A stretch of 64,000 nucleotides of DNA, taken from contig JACATO010000985.1 in the NCBI GenBank assembly GCA_018389105.1, positions 340,001 to 404,000 on the forward strand. Reading direction: 5' to 3'. A model generated the notes under the pieces. It searched no databases and was not told the origin of the DNA. It saw only the letters and a program-made list of their open reading frames with translations. This DNA comes from Nautilus pompilius. Lineage: Eukaryota > Mollusca > Cephalopoda > Nautilida > Nautilidae. The position numbers and the translations under genes are program-made. Positions 46,511 through 57,127 of the stretch are shown here, one piece after another (position 1 is the stretch's first letter; each line of letters starts with the position of its first letter).

Positions 46511-47920
46511 ATGTGTATATATATATATAATGCATGGATGTTACCAGTTATGCAGCTATTACGAACTATTCAACATTTTCATGAAGACCATTTCTTCAGG
46601 CAGTCTGCAAATGGTGAGGCCAGTAATTAGTATGTAATATCTGCCCACTCAGTCCCAGGTCAGGCGAATGCTCCTATCCGAGAACCCAATCTAAAATACG
46701 TTGCCATAATTTTTTTTTTTTTTTAAATGGAGTTTCGGTAAATGCTTGTGCGGTTAGGTTCGGTCGGTTCTAATCTCCCAGAACGAGTACACAGCCGGAC
46801 CGAAGGTGTTGTCCGATTGGTCAGGTGATAATGGCGCCCGTCTATCTTTACAAGAATAACTGTTAATTCAAGATAAATCTTGTAACGCTCGACTTACAGT
46901 ATGAATATGACTGGGCCGTGTTGGGCGCTCGGTTTCTGTGAAAGATGCCTCAAAGAGAAAAAAAACAACAACAACAACAACAGTTCAGCATCCAATGGAT
47001 GCCGTGGTAAGTCCGAAGTAGCCGGACTGGCCGAAGGAATGCACCATCTCGAACAGAACGTCCGGGTCTGTAGACAATACATTCTGGATATGCACCGCAT
47101 ATCTGATGAGCGTTGACCATAGATTTAGTCATTTTGCATTATTGACGTTCTGTCTTAGAACTAAATAAATAGGTAAAAAAAAAACGTCAGTTTAATTTAC
47201 CATAAATACAATTTTAATGAACAAGTGTTTATTTATGCTTTCTGTTTCTGTTAAATCTATATGCTACCCTTTATGCTGGCCTGATAAGAAGGTTAGTCCA
47301 GTTGCTAATAAATAATAAAGGTCAACCTAAAGTTGCAGAATGAACTCTCTGTAGGGCCAGTATTAAGTTCCTACGCGGTGTAGTCATGTCAACCGTTGGT
47401 AGATAGTTGTGGCTGATAGTGGGACACATGGCTTGTGTGTTTCTGGAAGCCTGCTTAAGACGATCCCCTCAATCGGCAGGAACATCTGGACAAACGGGAC
47501 ATGCGAGGCGTAGCCGATAGACTGTCGACGGCACAACGAGTCGTTTATCGTTAAAAACAGGCGAAGTCCAATTAAAATACTCCATTACATCGCCCGCATA
47601 AAACTTTCTTTATTCGAGAAATTCTTGAAAACAAATCTCCTAGTTATCTCCCTTAAAACCTGCACTTTTTCTTCTTTTTTTTTTAAAATCAAGAGAAGAT
47701 GTCCTCCCCGTTATGGATGCAATCTTCTACGGAATTAAAAGGAAACTTCAGTAGAAATTCTAAGGAAATGACTTCAATCATAATTAACGCTCCCCTTGTT
47801 TTAGATTTTCAAGAAATTGCATTTTGATGCCGAATGTTATATTGATTTTCTTTTAATCCTCTTATCGCGTCGAGATTTTGGTTACATCTACTGTTTTCCG
47901 GGTCGCGATAGCAACTAATA
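46511..47920. other. No recognisable gene
   Basis: Contains an (AAC)n run at about 46964-46981 and AT-rich DNA. The 71-codon plus-strand frame at 46901 (contains CWALGFCERCLKEKK) has no recognised family. Confidence 0.4.
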
Positions 47921-47929
47921 ATAATAATA

Positions 47930-47982
<53 letters not shown>
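47921..47982. repeat. (TAA)n microsatellite
   Basis: About twenty TAA units with one dropped base; the complementary polytyrosine frame is an artefact. Confidence 0.95.
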
Positions 47983-47984
<2 letters not shown>

Positions 47985-49310
47985 CATCATCATCATCTTG
48001 CAGCTTTAAAATTTGATGACTTCCGGCTGTCCGGCGTGCCCGTCCACCATTTCCGGTGTTGCTCGATGTGGTAGGCGACATGTTCCGCCAAGATTGTCCA
48101 GTCTGGCGTCGCCAGTTACCCGACACTAATTCGCTACTATTTGTACAAACTTAGGTACCGGCACGCAACATCATCGGTTAAAACAGATGGAGACCTTTTA
48201 CCGATCATTCACCCCCCCCCCTCCCGGTAACCAAGGCGTGGTTAGGGCGCTGGCTTACCTACTGCTCGTCTTCTCTCCCCTCACCCCCCCCCCTCCGTTC
48301 TAGCCGCAGGGCTGGGCCGACGTACTCCAGCGGCCGGTCCAAAACAAGCAGCGCGCTCTCAGATGACGTAAACTACTACAGCAGCGCCCCCCCTCTACCC
48401 TCTTTGTTATTACCGTTCTTGTTTGCTGGTCGGCGATCCTCGGCTGGGGCGGGGAAAGCTTTCAGCTGCCAGCTCCGCCTCCCTGCGAGCCGTCTAAAGA
48501 TTCTATCGTTAGGGGGGGGAGGGAGAAACCTCCTTGTGCGGCTTATTGCGATTGATTACAATATCTCCAGGAAACCTGTCCAAAAGTTGCATTATTCATT
48601 CTTATCGGTCATTACCTAATTTCCTTCTAGCTAAATGTTTCTTTCTTTTTCTATTAACGGAAAACAAGGTAAATACCAGAGCGGGCCGACGGGAAGGTAG
48701 TCTCCCACGTGGCCACTCTCACGTGACAGTGCGAGACGCGGAGAACGGTGGAGGATTGTGGGAATCGGCAAGGAAAGTGACAGTTCCGACCAGAACTGAC
48801 GGCGACAAAAGGAAGTTTTGTGTATAATAATTTACCGTTTTAGAATGCGGCGCAATCTACCAGTTCTTTTTCTGGAGTTACCCCCCTTTTTTTGAAGTAC
48901 GGATCACGTGCGATTAGAAGCAGATTTTAAAACAATTATTGCTCTTTGTTAACAAAAATAACTCCAGTTTTCTACCGGTAATAGTTTTCCAAACACGGAG
49001 GAAATAACAGGCAAACGTTCGTGACCGTATCTCAGCTTCTAGATAAAACGTCAGACACGTGTCCCTTTAAGAGTTGTTTATTTCTATGTGAAGATGAAAT
49101 GTCGGCTTAGTTTGGGGTACACCGGTCTTATAACGACGAGAAGATAGTGCAGGGCTCTCACTTTTTATATTCTGTGGGTGCTTGATCTCATTGGCAAAAA
49201 ATATTAATTTAACTTAATATGTAATTTGGGAATGTATATTCAGTTGTCTTTTTCTTGTTATACAGCATTGCCAATTTAGACATCACTCTTTAAAATATTG
49301 TTATTACCAG
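47983..49310. other. No confident gene
   Basis: Several C9-C11 homopolymers (48211-48220, 48283-48293). Frames at 48404-48827 on the plus strand have no motif. Confidence 0.4.
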
Positions 49311-49382
49311 CGAGATATATGGATTTTAAAATGCAGCTATTTCCTGGAACATCAGATATCGATGGAGACGACGATATTGCGG
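49311..49382 (+). other. Candidate first coding exon A
   Basis: After ttgttattaccag (possible acceptor, or simply leader sequence), ATG at 49319 opens MDFKMQLFPGTSDIDGDDDI-A and reaches gcgg / gtaaat, a donor-like site at 49383, after 64 coding bases (phase 1). The frame stops three codons into the putative intron. The acidic, non-repetitive composition looks protein-like, but I cannot name the protein. Confidence 0.3.
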
Positions 49383-49494
49383 GTAAATACTGATAAAACT
49401 CTCGATTTGAAATCCGATAGGGACGGCGAGTTAGCGTAGCTCGCTCTCTCGTCGCTGCGGCGTCTGTGCGCCATCGCTCGGAACAACACAGAGA

Positions 49495-49549
49495 ATGGAA
49501 AGAGATCTATCTGATGCTAGTAACATCGAGCAGGGTATCTGTACGGAAA
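49495..49549 (+). other. Candidate first coding exon B
   Basis: ATG at 49495 (context gagaATGg) opens MERDLSDASNIEQGICTE and runs into a perfect donor, gaaa / gtaagt at 49550, after 55 bases (phase 1). It follows a GC-rich 70-bp stretch (cgctctctcgtcgctgcggc) that could be a promoter-proximal leader. Same strand, same splice phase and only 112 bp after exon A, as expected for alternative first exons joining one downstream exon. Protein not recognised. Confidence 0.35.
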
Positions 49550-49555
49550 GTAAGT

Positions 49556-50688
49556 TTCGGATTCCTCAGTCGAAACCCGATAAAACAGTGAATTAAATAT
49601 CTGCTAAAAAAAAAAGAAGAAAACAATAACAAAGAAGAATTCTAAATTTTTGTTGTCGTTATTGTTGTTGTTGTGTTTTTTTCTTCTAATTATGAAACCG
49701 AGAAAATTGCTGAATAAATTAGCGTGTTTCTTGTCCAATCAAAGAGCAGGAGGAGAGTTCAAAACAACAAAGCTCTCGAGCGAGCTTAACTTACATGTTA
49801 TCCAATCAAAACGCACGGAACGTCTTTTCCTCCTTGCAAGACTTATCTCGGTTAATGTAATGATGAAGGACCGCCTTTCGATTTCCGATTATTTAAACGG
49901 TTGAGTTTCATTTGTGCATGCAGACAGGTTATCGCTATCGCCATTGTCTATCTACGAGCCGCCTCTGGGTAAACAGGCCTCGATATTTCCCGCACAAGAG
50001 ATAAAATATATATATATATATATTTTTTTTTAAGCGGTGGATGGGGACGGGAAAGGAAAAGGGCCAAGAAAAGAATCGGGTTCTCCCTCCCCCGATATCA
50101 CCCCCCCCCTTTCTGTTTGCTCTCCGTCTCAAAACGCCATCTTGCCTGACTGTAGCGATTCTCGTTCAGCCGACAGTTTCGCTGCTTTACTTCTTCGATT
50201 TGTCAGATCTCTTTAAAGCGTGATTGATAATTGTTTTTACCGCGATGGATTCTCTTTTTTCTTTTCTTTATTTTATGAGAAAGAAAAAAAAACTCCCTTC
50301 GGATGACAGCAGAAGCGCGACGAGTGTCTACTCTTCCTCGACTATAGACTTGTGCAAACCTTAGAAAAGACGAGATGTTTCGAGATGGAAAAAACAAAAA
50401 GAAGCCAGTTGTTTTTCCTAAAATGTTCCTCTACCGATTGATAAATTGAGACAGCAACGCCACAATACGGCATACCGAGCTCGAACAGGCGATAACCAGG
50501 AGTTTGTGATGCAGATCCATCATCAGTAAAAGGGAGGATTGTCTGTATTTTGTCTGAGAACCAGGCTGTCAGCACTGATTTGTGGGAAGATCTTTTGTTG
50601 TTGCTGTTATTGAAATTATCGCCAAATAGAACATTGCCCCATATCCCCATACAATATATTTATTTATGACGCAAGTATTTTTCAAAAG
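49556..50688. other. No recognisable gene
   Basis: AT-rich with a (TA)n run at 50007-50022 and C-rich patches near 50090-50110. Frames on both strands lack motifs. If the 49.3-49.55 kb exons are real this would be intron. Confidence 0.4.
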
Positions 50689-50704
50689 TCTCTCTCTCTC
50701 TCTA

Positions 50705-50788
<84 letters not shown>

Positions 50789-50940
50789 TCTCAGTACTGA
50801 CGTCATCTTTCATTCTCTATGTGCTGATGTCATCTCTCTCTCTCTCTCTCTCTGCATGTCCCTCTCTCCATCTCTCTCTCTCTCCTCTCTCTCTCTCTCA
50901 GTACTGACGTCATCTTTCATTCTCTATGTGCTGATGTCAT

Positions 50941-50974
<34 letters not shown>

Positions 50975-51008
50975 AATCTCTCTCTCTCCATCTCTCCATA
51001 TCTCTCCA

Positions 51009-51083
<75 letters not shown>
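50689..51083. repeat. CT tract with a few TGACGTCA octamers (array 4)
   Basis: About 395 bp of CT repeats. Two copies of a segment cagtactgacgtcatctttc + attctatgtgctgatgtcat-like sequence (about 50791 and 50900) carry two perfect TGACGTCA and two TGATGTCA octamers. The rest is nearly pure CT, a polypyrimidine tract with triplex potential. Confidence 0.92.
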
Positions 51084-51087
<4 letters not shown>

Positions 51088-51891
51088 CATCTAGAGAACC
51101 GAGTTTCTGATGAACTTGTCGAAGTCACGGTGTACTGACATCTCTCAGGAGTGCGCTGAAGTCGCGTCTGTCTTGTTTGTTTTTTTTTAATAATTTAGGG
51201 AACATTCACATTAATTAAAAAGAAAGAAAAACGTTGACGATTTATTTACAGTGGTTACTTCGACCATTTTCCACCGTCTCAGCAGCGGTAGCGGAACTAG
51301 TGACGAACCTATGTTTCGGGAGACTTTGACTCGTCGTCGTCATCAGGTTTTTTTGCCCCCCCCCTACCCGCCCGAGGACTGTTTTCGGAGTGCAACGAAG
51401 TAAAACGGCTCAAAGTGGCACAGAGAAGAAAATAATAACTGACGCAAGAACACCAACTGTGGTTATGCGCAGATGCAAAACCTTTATGATGGCAATGGAG
51501 AATGATCGGCAATAATAGGTTTATTATTTAGCTCAGTTAATGCTAATAAGTTTACTGGAATCGCTCAAGTAAACAACCCTCTGTTTGCTGTAACTAGAAC
51601 TAACCGTGGGGCTCGGACTTCCGGTAAATGTCTTACATTTGTTTCTTCAAGAAACACGAGCGACCTCTATGATGTCGTCGGTCGCCGGTCTCGAGTTTTG
51701 AATTTACAAGACAGCAGCACAGTCGGGAACCTGGTCCCGCTTCCGGCCCTTTAAAATGGTTTCCGCTTTGGAAAACTCAGATTTGCTGAACACGTCGTTC
51801 TTCTTGTAACTTCGTTGATTCCCCCTGTATCGATGACTAAACTCCGTCTTTAGATGGCATTTACTGTCGTTTATAGATAAAAGTGGACTTT
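51084..51891. other. No recognisable feature
   Basis: Mixed DNA with short frames only. Confidence 0.4.
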
Positions 51892-52250
51892 ATATGTTAT
51901 TAACTGTCAGGCGATGTGGCTCAGTGGTGAGTGTGTTGGCTCCGGGACATAAGAGTTCTGGGTTCGATTCCGCTGCTGGCACACTGTTGTGACCCTTCAG
52001 CGAGGTACTTTACTGGCATTGCTCCAGTTGCTGCTGGGGAAGTGGCCCGTGTAGGCTCTCAGACAGAGGAACCAAGGGCGGGGGTCGCTCTGTAGCCATG
52101 ACAGAGGCAAGTCTCCTATGACAAGGAAAAGTCAGAAGAATAGACCACCGCTGAAGACGGATGCACTGGGCCAGAGTGGGCATAACGACGGTGCAACGCA
52201 TCCCACTCTTATGAAATGAGTGATCGAAGAAGAAGATATGTTATTAACTG
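51892..52250 (+). mobile_element. tRNA-derived SINE with perfect 15-bp target-site duplication
   Basis: The element body is 51907-52235 (329 bp). Its head has a polymerase III A-box (tggctcagtggtgag) and a perfect B-box (ggttcgattcc), followed by a conserved-looking central part (ttgtgacccttcagcgaggt, actttactggcattgctcc) and a tail of gatcgaagaagaag. Both sides carry the identical 15-mer atatgttattaactg (51892-51906 and 52236-52250), proving insertion by target-primed reverse transcription. A second copy of the head and centre lies inverted at 57.0-57.1 kb. The short perfect duplication suggests a comparatively young insertion. Confidence 0.92.
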
Positions 52251-53298
52251 AAATATCAGAAACGTGCCTTTCTTAGTCGCTTTTTATATCTAGATTCGCA
52301 AAACAGAAAAGATTTTAGGAAACTTTCATTATGACGTTGTTTTCGTTTTCTTTAAATAATAATTAGTTTCAAAATTAGACATTTTATTTTCTATTATTTA
52401 TTTATTTTTTAAATTATCAGCTTAAGACAGCCACAATCCGTTTCTTTGTTCGGCTTCTGTCGTTTAGTGTTCCCCAACTGTTAGGTGGATCCATTTCTTT
52501 CAAGAATAACTTACACATCGGTTTCTCTCGCCCACTTATTCTTCCTGATTTAGCTTATAATTTACTTCGGAATCGGTTTCTCTTTCTCTGTTTTCTTCAC
52601 GCCAAACCCGGTCTTATACCAACGTAGGAAACATAAAGACAGGATATTTTAATTTCATTTTAAAGAAAAATTAATGAGCACTCGGCTCATGTGCAGGGCT
52701 GATAGTAGATAAACCTGCATCATGAACTGGTAATTTGATTAAAATAACAGAATGACTGAGATATATATAAATTTAATTAGTTTACTGGAGATATTATGAC
52801 TTGTGCAGTATTTTTCACAGCTTATTTGTATAATTAAGGAATATTATTGACCAGTTACGCATTATGTTGGAGGAGATAGGACTTGTAAATATACTTACCG
52901 ATAAACGGGGTGAGATGAGCGATGAATTCCTTTGGTCAGTTGACCGGACTTAGAAATTGAGATATAAGTATAGAGGCGGTCTTCTCCGACTTTCCCATGG
53001 CTGCTCAGAGAGAGCATTGAATTCTTGGCCAACAGGTACTCGTTCGAGACGCGCGGCAATCAATATATAAAACCTAAAAATATTTCAGGTTTCGATCAAT
53101 GTTCGTCTGATAAAAATAAACTCGGAGACAAAAGCAGCAGAACTTTCTGAAGCGTTAATTTCATTAGATGATGTTAGTGTATCTTAAGACTGTAGTGCAG
53201 TGTAGTAGGAGCTGCCAGAATAGAGAGCAATGATCTCTAATCGCCCAGTAAATATCGTGTGATCTGACTTCCAGGCGGTGTAACGAAATTATGTGGCG
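52251..53298. other. No recognisable feature
   Basis: AT-rich DNA; no frame longer than 60 codons. Confidence 0.5.
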
Positions 53299-53775
53299 TG
53301 CTTCTCGGTGACGTAATGATAATGCTTAGCTTACCTGGCACCCTTCCTGGTGACGTAATGATAATGTTTAGCTTACCTGGCTCCCTTCCTGGTGACGTAA
53401 TGATAATGCTTAGCTTACCTGGCTCCCTTCCTGGTGACGTAATGATAATGCTTAGCTTACCTGGCTCCCTTCCTGGTGACGTAATGATAATGCTTAGCTT
53501 ACCTGGCTCTCTTCTTGGTGACGTAATGATAATGCTTAGCTTACCTGGCACCCTCCCTGGTGACGTAATTATAATGCTTAGCTTACCTGGCTCCCTTCCT
53601 GGTGACGTAATGATAATGCTTAGCTTACCTGGCTCCCTTCTTGGTGACGTAATGATAATGCTTAGCTTACCTGGCTCCCTTCCTGGTGACGTAATGATAA
53701 TGCTTAGCTTACCTGGCTCCCTTCCTGGTGACGTAATGATAATGCTTAGCTTACCTGGCTCCCTTCTTGGTGAAG
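53299..53775. repeat. 42-bp minisatellite, about twelve copies
   Basis: Units begin every 42 bp (53307, 53349, 53391 and so on to 53769): ggtgacgtaatgataatgct, then tagcttacctggctcccttc and ct. Variants are ggca/ggct, cttcctgg/cttcttgg and one taattataat. Each unit includes TGACGTAA, a CRE-like half-conserved octamer. 42 is a multiple of three, so long artefactual frames run on both strands (up to 216 codons). Confidence 0.95.
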
Positions 53776-54430
53776 GGATGCAAATGCGAGACATGGCTGG
53801 CATCGGAAAAAAGAGACTCGTTCCAGATACTGGGTTGGTTACCAGACGGGCTAAGCTGGTAAATAAAATATTCGTGAAAATTCTGCCCCCCCAAAAAAAC
53901 CGGATTAGTTGTTTAAATGCAATGTCAGTATTTGAAATTCTGATTTGAAGAACAATGTAGCCATCAGTACTAAGGCGCAGCTCGTTGTCACTAGCCGTGA
54001 GGTGATGAAAATAAATTGTTCATTGCGCAGGTGACTGTTTTAATTGTGTTGTTGTTTTGGTTTACACCGTAAAAGTTAAGAACTGGGCGTCACTGGCACC
54101 GGTAGCGCGCTCACTCGCGCCGAAGAATGAGAAGAAATCGCGCAGAAACTAATCGGAAGGTAACCGGGTTCTTTGCTCGCGACCGGAAGCTGCCCGCTAT
54201 CGCACGGAACGCTGGTCCGCTAGCGAACAATGGTTTGGAGGCTGGAGCGGTGGAATACTTTTTTGTAAACACACTGATCCTCATCCGTACTAAACAAGTC
54301 ACAAAATATCGGAGCTGAGGGGCGTCTCTATTATCGCCGCTCATCAACTTCATGGATATTTTCTAAGGTCGCTCGAAAATACCGGCAAGTTCTTCTGTGA
54401 GGGTAAATGGATAGGCCACGAGATCTCACC
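53776..54430. other. No recognisable feature
   Basis: Contains a moderately GC-rich patch at 54100-54250 with a frame on each strand; no family recognised. Confidence 0.4.
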
Positions 54431-54437
54431 AGTCTGC

Positions 54438-54719
54438 TGTGAATTGTGTGCGTGAGTGTGTGTGAGTGTGATAGAGAGTGTGAGTGTGTGTGTGTGTGAG
54501 CGACGGAGAGAATGTGTGAGTGTGTGTGTGTGAGTGTGTGTGTGTGAGATAGAGAGTGTGAGTGTGTGTGTGAGCGACGGAGAGAATGCGTGAGAGTGTG
54601 TGTGTGTGAGATAGAGAGTGTGAGTGTGTGTGTGTGTGAGCGACGGAGAGAATGTGTGAGTGTTTGTGTGAGATAGAGAGTGTGAGTGTGTGTGTGAGCG
54701 ACGGAGAGAATGTGTGAGA

Positions 54720-54753
<34 letters not shown>

Positions 54754-55107
54754 TAGAGAAGATGTGTGAGTGTGAGAGAGAGAATGGTTGAGTGTGTGTG
54801 AGATAGAGAGTGTGAGTGTGTGAGAGTATGTGTGAGCGAGAGAGAGAATGTGTGAGTGTGTGAGTATGTGTGTGAGAGAGAGATGTGTGAGTGTGAGTGT
54901 GTGTGTGAGAGAGAAGGTCTGAATGTGTGAGTGTGTGTGTATGTGAGAGAAAGTGTGAGTGTGAGTATGTGTGTGAGATAGAGAGTGTGAGTGTGTGTGT
55001 ATGTGAGATAGAGAGTGTGAGTGAGAGAGAGAGAATGGTTGAGTGTGTTTGCGCGAGTATGTTTGAGTGAGAAAGAGAATGTGTGAGTGTGAGTGTGTGT
55101 GTGTGTA
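54438..55107. repeat. GTGAGTGTGTG-type composite minisatellite
   Basis: About 670 bp of GA- and GT-rich words. In the first half a composite unit recurs at least four times: gagcgacggagagaatg + (tg)n + agatagagagtgtgagtg. The second half is less regular. Two minus-strand frames of ~260-280 codons (His/Thr/Ser/Leu-rich) are repeat artefacts. Confidence 0.92.
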
Positions 55108-55479
55108 AATTAGGGTAAGGTACCATATCTCAGCAATCCTTTGAAGTAAGGTCGATTTCTTTCCCATTTTTAAAGCAAGAAACCATTAGCTCTTTCTTTT
55201 ATATTTAGATCAGCCAACCGTCGACCCGGACTGGTTGGTGTATTCCACTACTTGTAGGTCAACAGTTCAGTGTGTTTGAGCATCCAGACAATTACAGAAG
55301 GAGCAACATGGTAAAGTCCAAACGGTAGAAAGCTGTCATCACTGAGGAGCTTGTGTGTATCTTAATGCTTACCTTGGTGTCTGATGCTGATACGGTAAGC
55401 ATCCAGCGACATGTCAGTGATCCGACAGCCGGCTGTTAAACCCATCTCACAAACTCTATTAGTCTACTGCTGAAGGTAA

Positions 55480-55965
55480 ATTGTTGGCTGAATAGCGCCG
55501 AGTTGTACCATCAGAGGAAATTTCAATAAAAACGAGGTATCACACAAACAAAAAATAAAATTAGGTTCCTTTCTAACCTCCAGTTACTCACAAAATTTAA
55601 CACTAATTTTCTTCCCTACTTCTGTTTACTAACAAAAATAAAAATACGAAGAAAAAAGAATACAGTATTTTTTTACTATTATTTTGGACAGTAATTATAA
55701 GTAGCAAAAGAAGCCTTATTTTCACTGGTGTTAGTAAGTGCTAATTCTAGTTACTAACTCAAATAAAGCTAAAGTTTCTTTCCTATTTATATTTATTAAT
55801 GGAAATAAAAATAAGATTCAATTTCCAACTTCTAGTCAATAATAACGGAAGTATAAATCGGTTTATTTTAACTTTCACTTTCTAACAAAAATGAAAATAA
55901 TATAAGTCATTTTCTTAACGAAATAAAATTTGCTTCTTATCAATAAATATAAAGTTATCTACTTT
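55480..55965. repeat. Degenerate AT-rich repeat family (about 45-65 bp spacing)
   Basis: Related words recur in direct order: acctccagttactcacaaaa, acttctgtttactaacaaaa, tctagttactaactcaaata, acttctagtcaataataacg and actttctaacaaaaatgaaa, each followed by aaataaaaata-like sequence and a ttt-c-ttcc join. This looks like an old tandem array now heavily diverged. Confidence 0.5.
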
Positions 55966-57000
55966 CGTTATAAGGTCTCTAGATTTTTTTTTAAAAAATT
56001 ATGGAATCATATAATTAATTATTCGTATCTCGCTTAAATTGGTTGCTCTCATAGGTGAAAGCTGTTATACAATAGAAAATGGCTCGTATACGCTGTCCTT
56101 CCACAAGATGTAAAGGTAACATTTCTAACACGTGCTCTTTTCGTGAAATATAATAAATTTCGAAAAGCAGGTCGGGAAACTTTAGCAGATTTCTAGACAA
56201 ATCTTCCCAGTGTCTTAGCAATGGTTGCCTATGGTTATTATAACAGTATTGAAACTGAGTCGTTGTTTCTTGCTTTTCTTTTCGTTTTAGCTTAAGATTC
56301 CCCAGAAGGGGGTGAATAAAAACACCTGGAGATCTATCTTAAAATCACCTTAAATAGATCTCTCGCCGTAGTCTTCTCCTATATCTTTTATTTTTGTTTT
56401 CCAATTCTTAACCCTGCTCTCCTGCGTTGTGAGGGGGGGACAAACTATGGCAGATGATAACTCGTGGATAGGCTGATGCTGTCAAGGCAGCTAAGTTACC
56501 TTCATTTGTAAAGAGGGGCCAGCAAGCCATCGCGTCTTATACACGATCAACCTCCACCTTTATCCGGAAACTGATTACGACTATAACTACCCCGGGACGT
56601 AGTTTGTCCCCCGACTCTTCGGAAATTCTACTGCCGAACAAAAATCGCTTTCTCTCGACGTTTAACCTTGCCGGGGTCTCGTGCCAACTTGTGCGGACAA
56701 CGAGCCCGGCCACATCTGGTCGAAGGCCAGAAGGTCAAAGGCCGGGAAGAGAGCAGCAATATAGTAAAATACAAAATAAGGCCCTGACGGAACGTGCGTA
56801 TATCAGTGTGAATAGGTAAACTGATGTTGCTTCCATTTCCAATGCTAACGTTGATCATTGTACGAAATTTGGCTTGAATCTAGAAAAACTACGTGGCCAA
56901 GGATACGACTGGTGTTTTACGATAGTAGGAAAGCAAAGGGGGCGAGCAGGCTACAGTAAAACGCGAGTATCAAAAAGCTGTTTGTTTATCGTGCTGCTCA
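55966..57000. other. No recognisable gene
   Basis: Short frames on both strands (68-76 codons) without motifs. Confidence 0.4.
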
Positions 57001-57127
57001 GCAACTGGAGCAATGCCAGTAAAGTACCTTGCTCAAGGGTCACAACCATGTGCCAGCAGCGAGAATTGAACCCAGGACTCTTAGGTCCTGGAGCCAACAC
57101 ACTCACCACTGAGCCACATTGCCTGGC
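57001..57127 (-). mobile_element. Inverted copy of the SINE head and centre
   Basis: On the minus strand this repeats the start and middle of the SINE at 51.9 kb: ccaggcaatgtggctcagtg (A-box), gggttcaattctcgctgctgg (B-box with one change, GTTCAATTC) and gtgacccttgagcaaggtac, then tttactggcattgctccagt. Similarity stops at cagttgctg, about 195 bp before the end of the longer copy, so this copy is 3'-shortened or of another tail subfamily. I found no target-site duplication. Confidence 0.8.

Noticed and set aside
51907..51985. Functional tRNA gene
   Set aside because: A and B boxes are good, but the cloverleaf arms do not pair properly and the sequence continues into a repeated SINE body with target-site duplications.
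53237..53948. 188- and 216-codon frames on opposite strands with 14-residue periodicity
   Set aside because: Explained by the 42-bp minisatellite.
54331..55167. Minus-strand frames of 258 and 278 codons rich in His, Thr, Ser
   Set aside because: Translation of a GTGAGT-type array in two frames at once; no evidence of coding.
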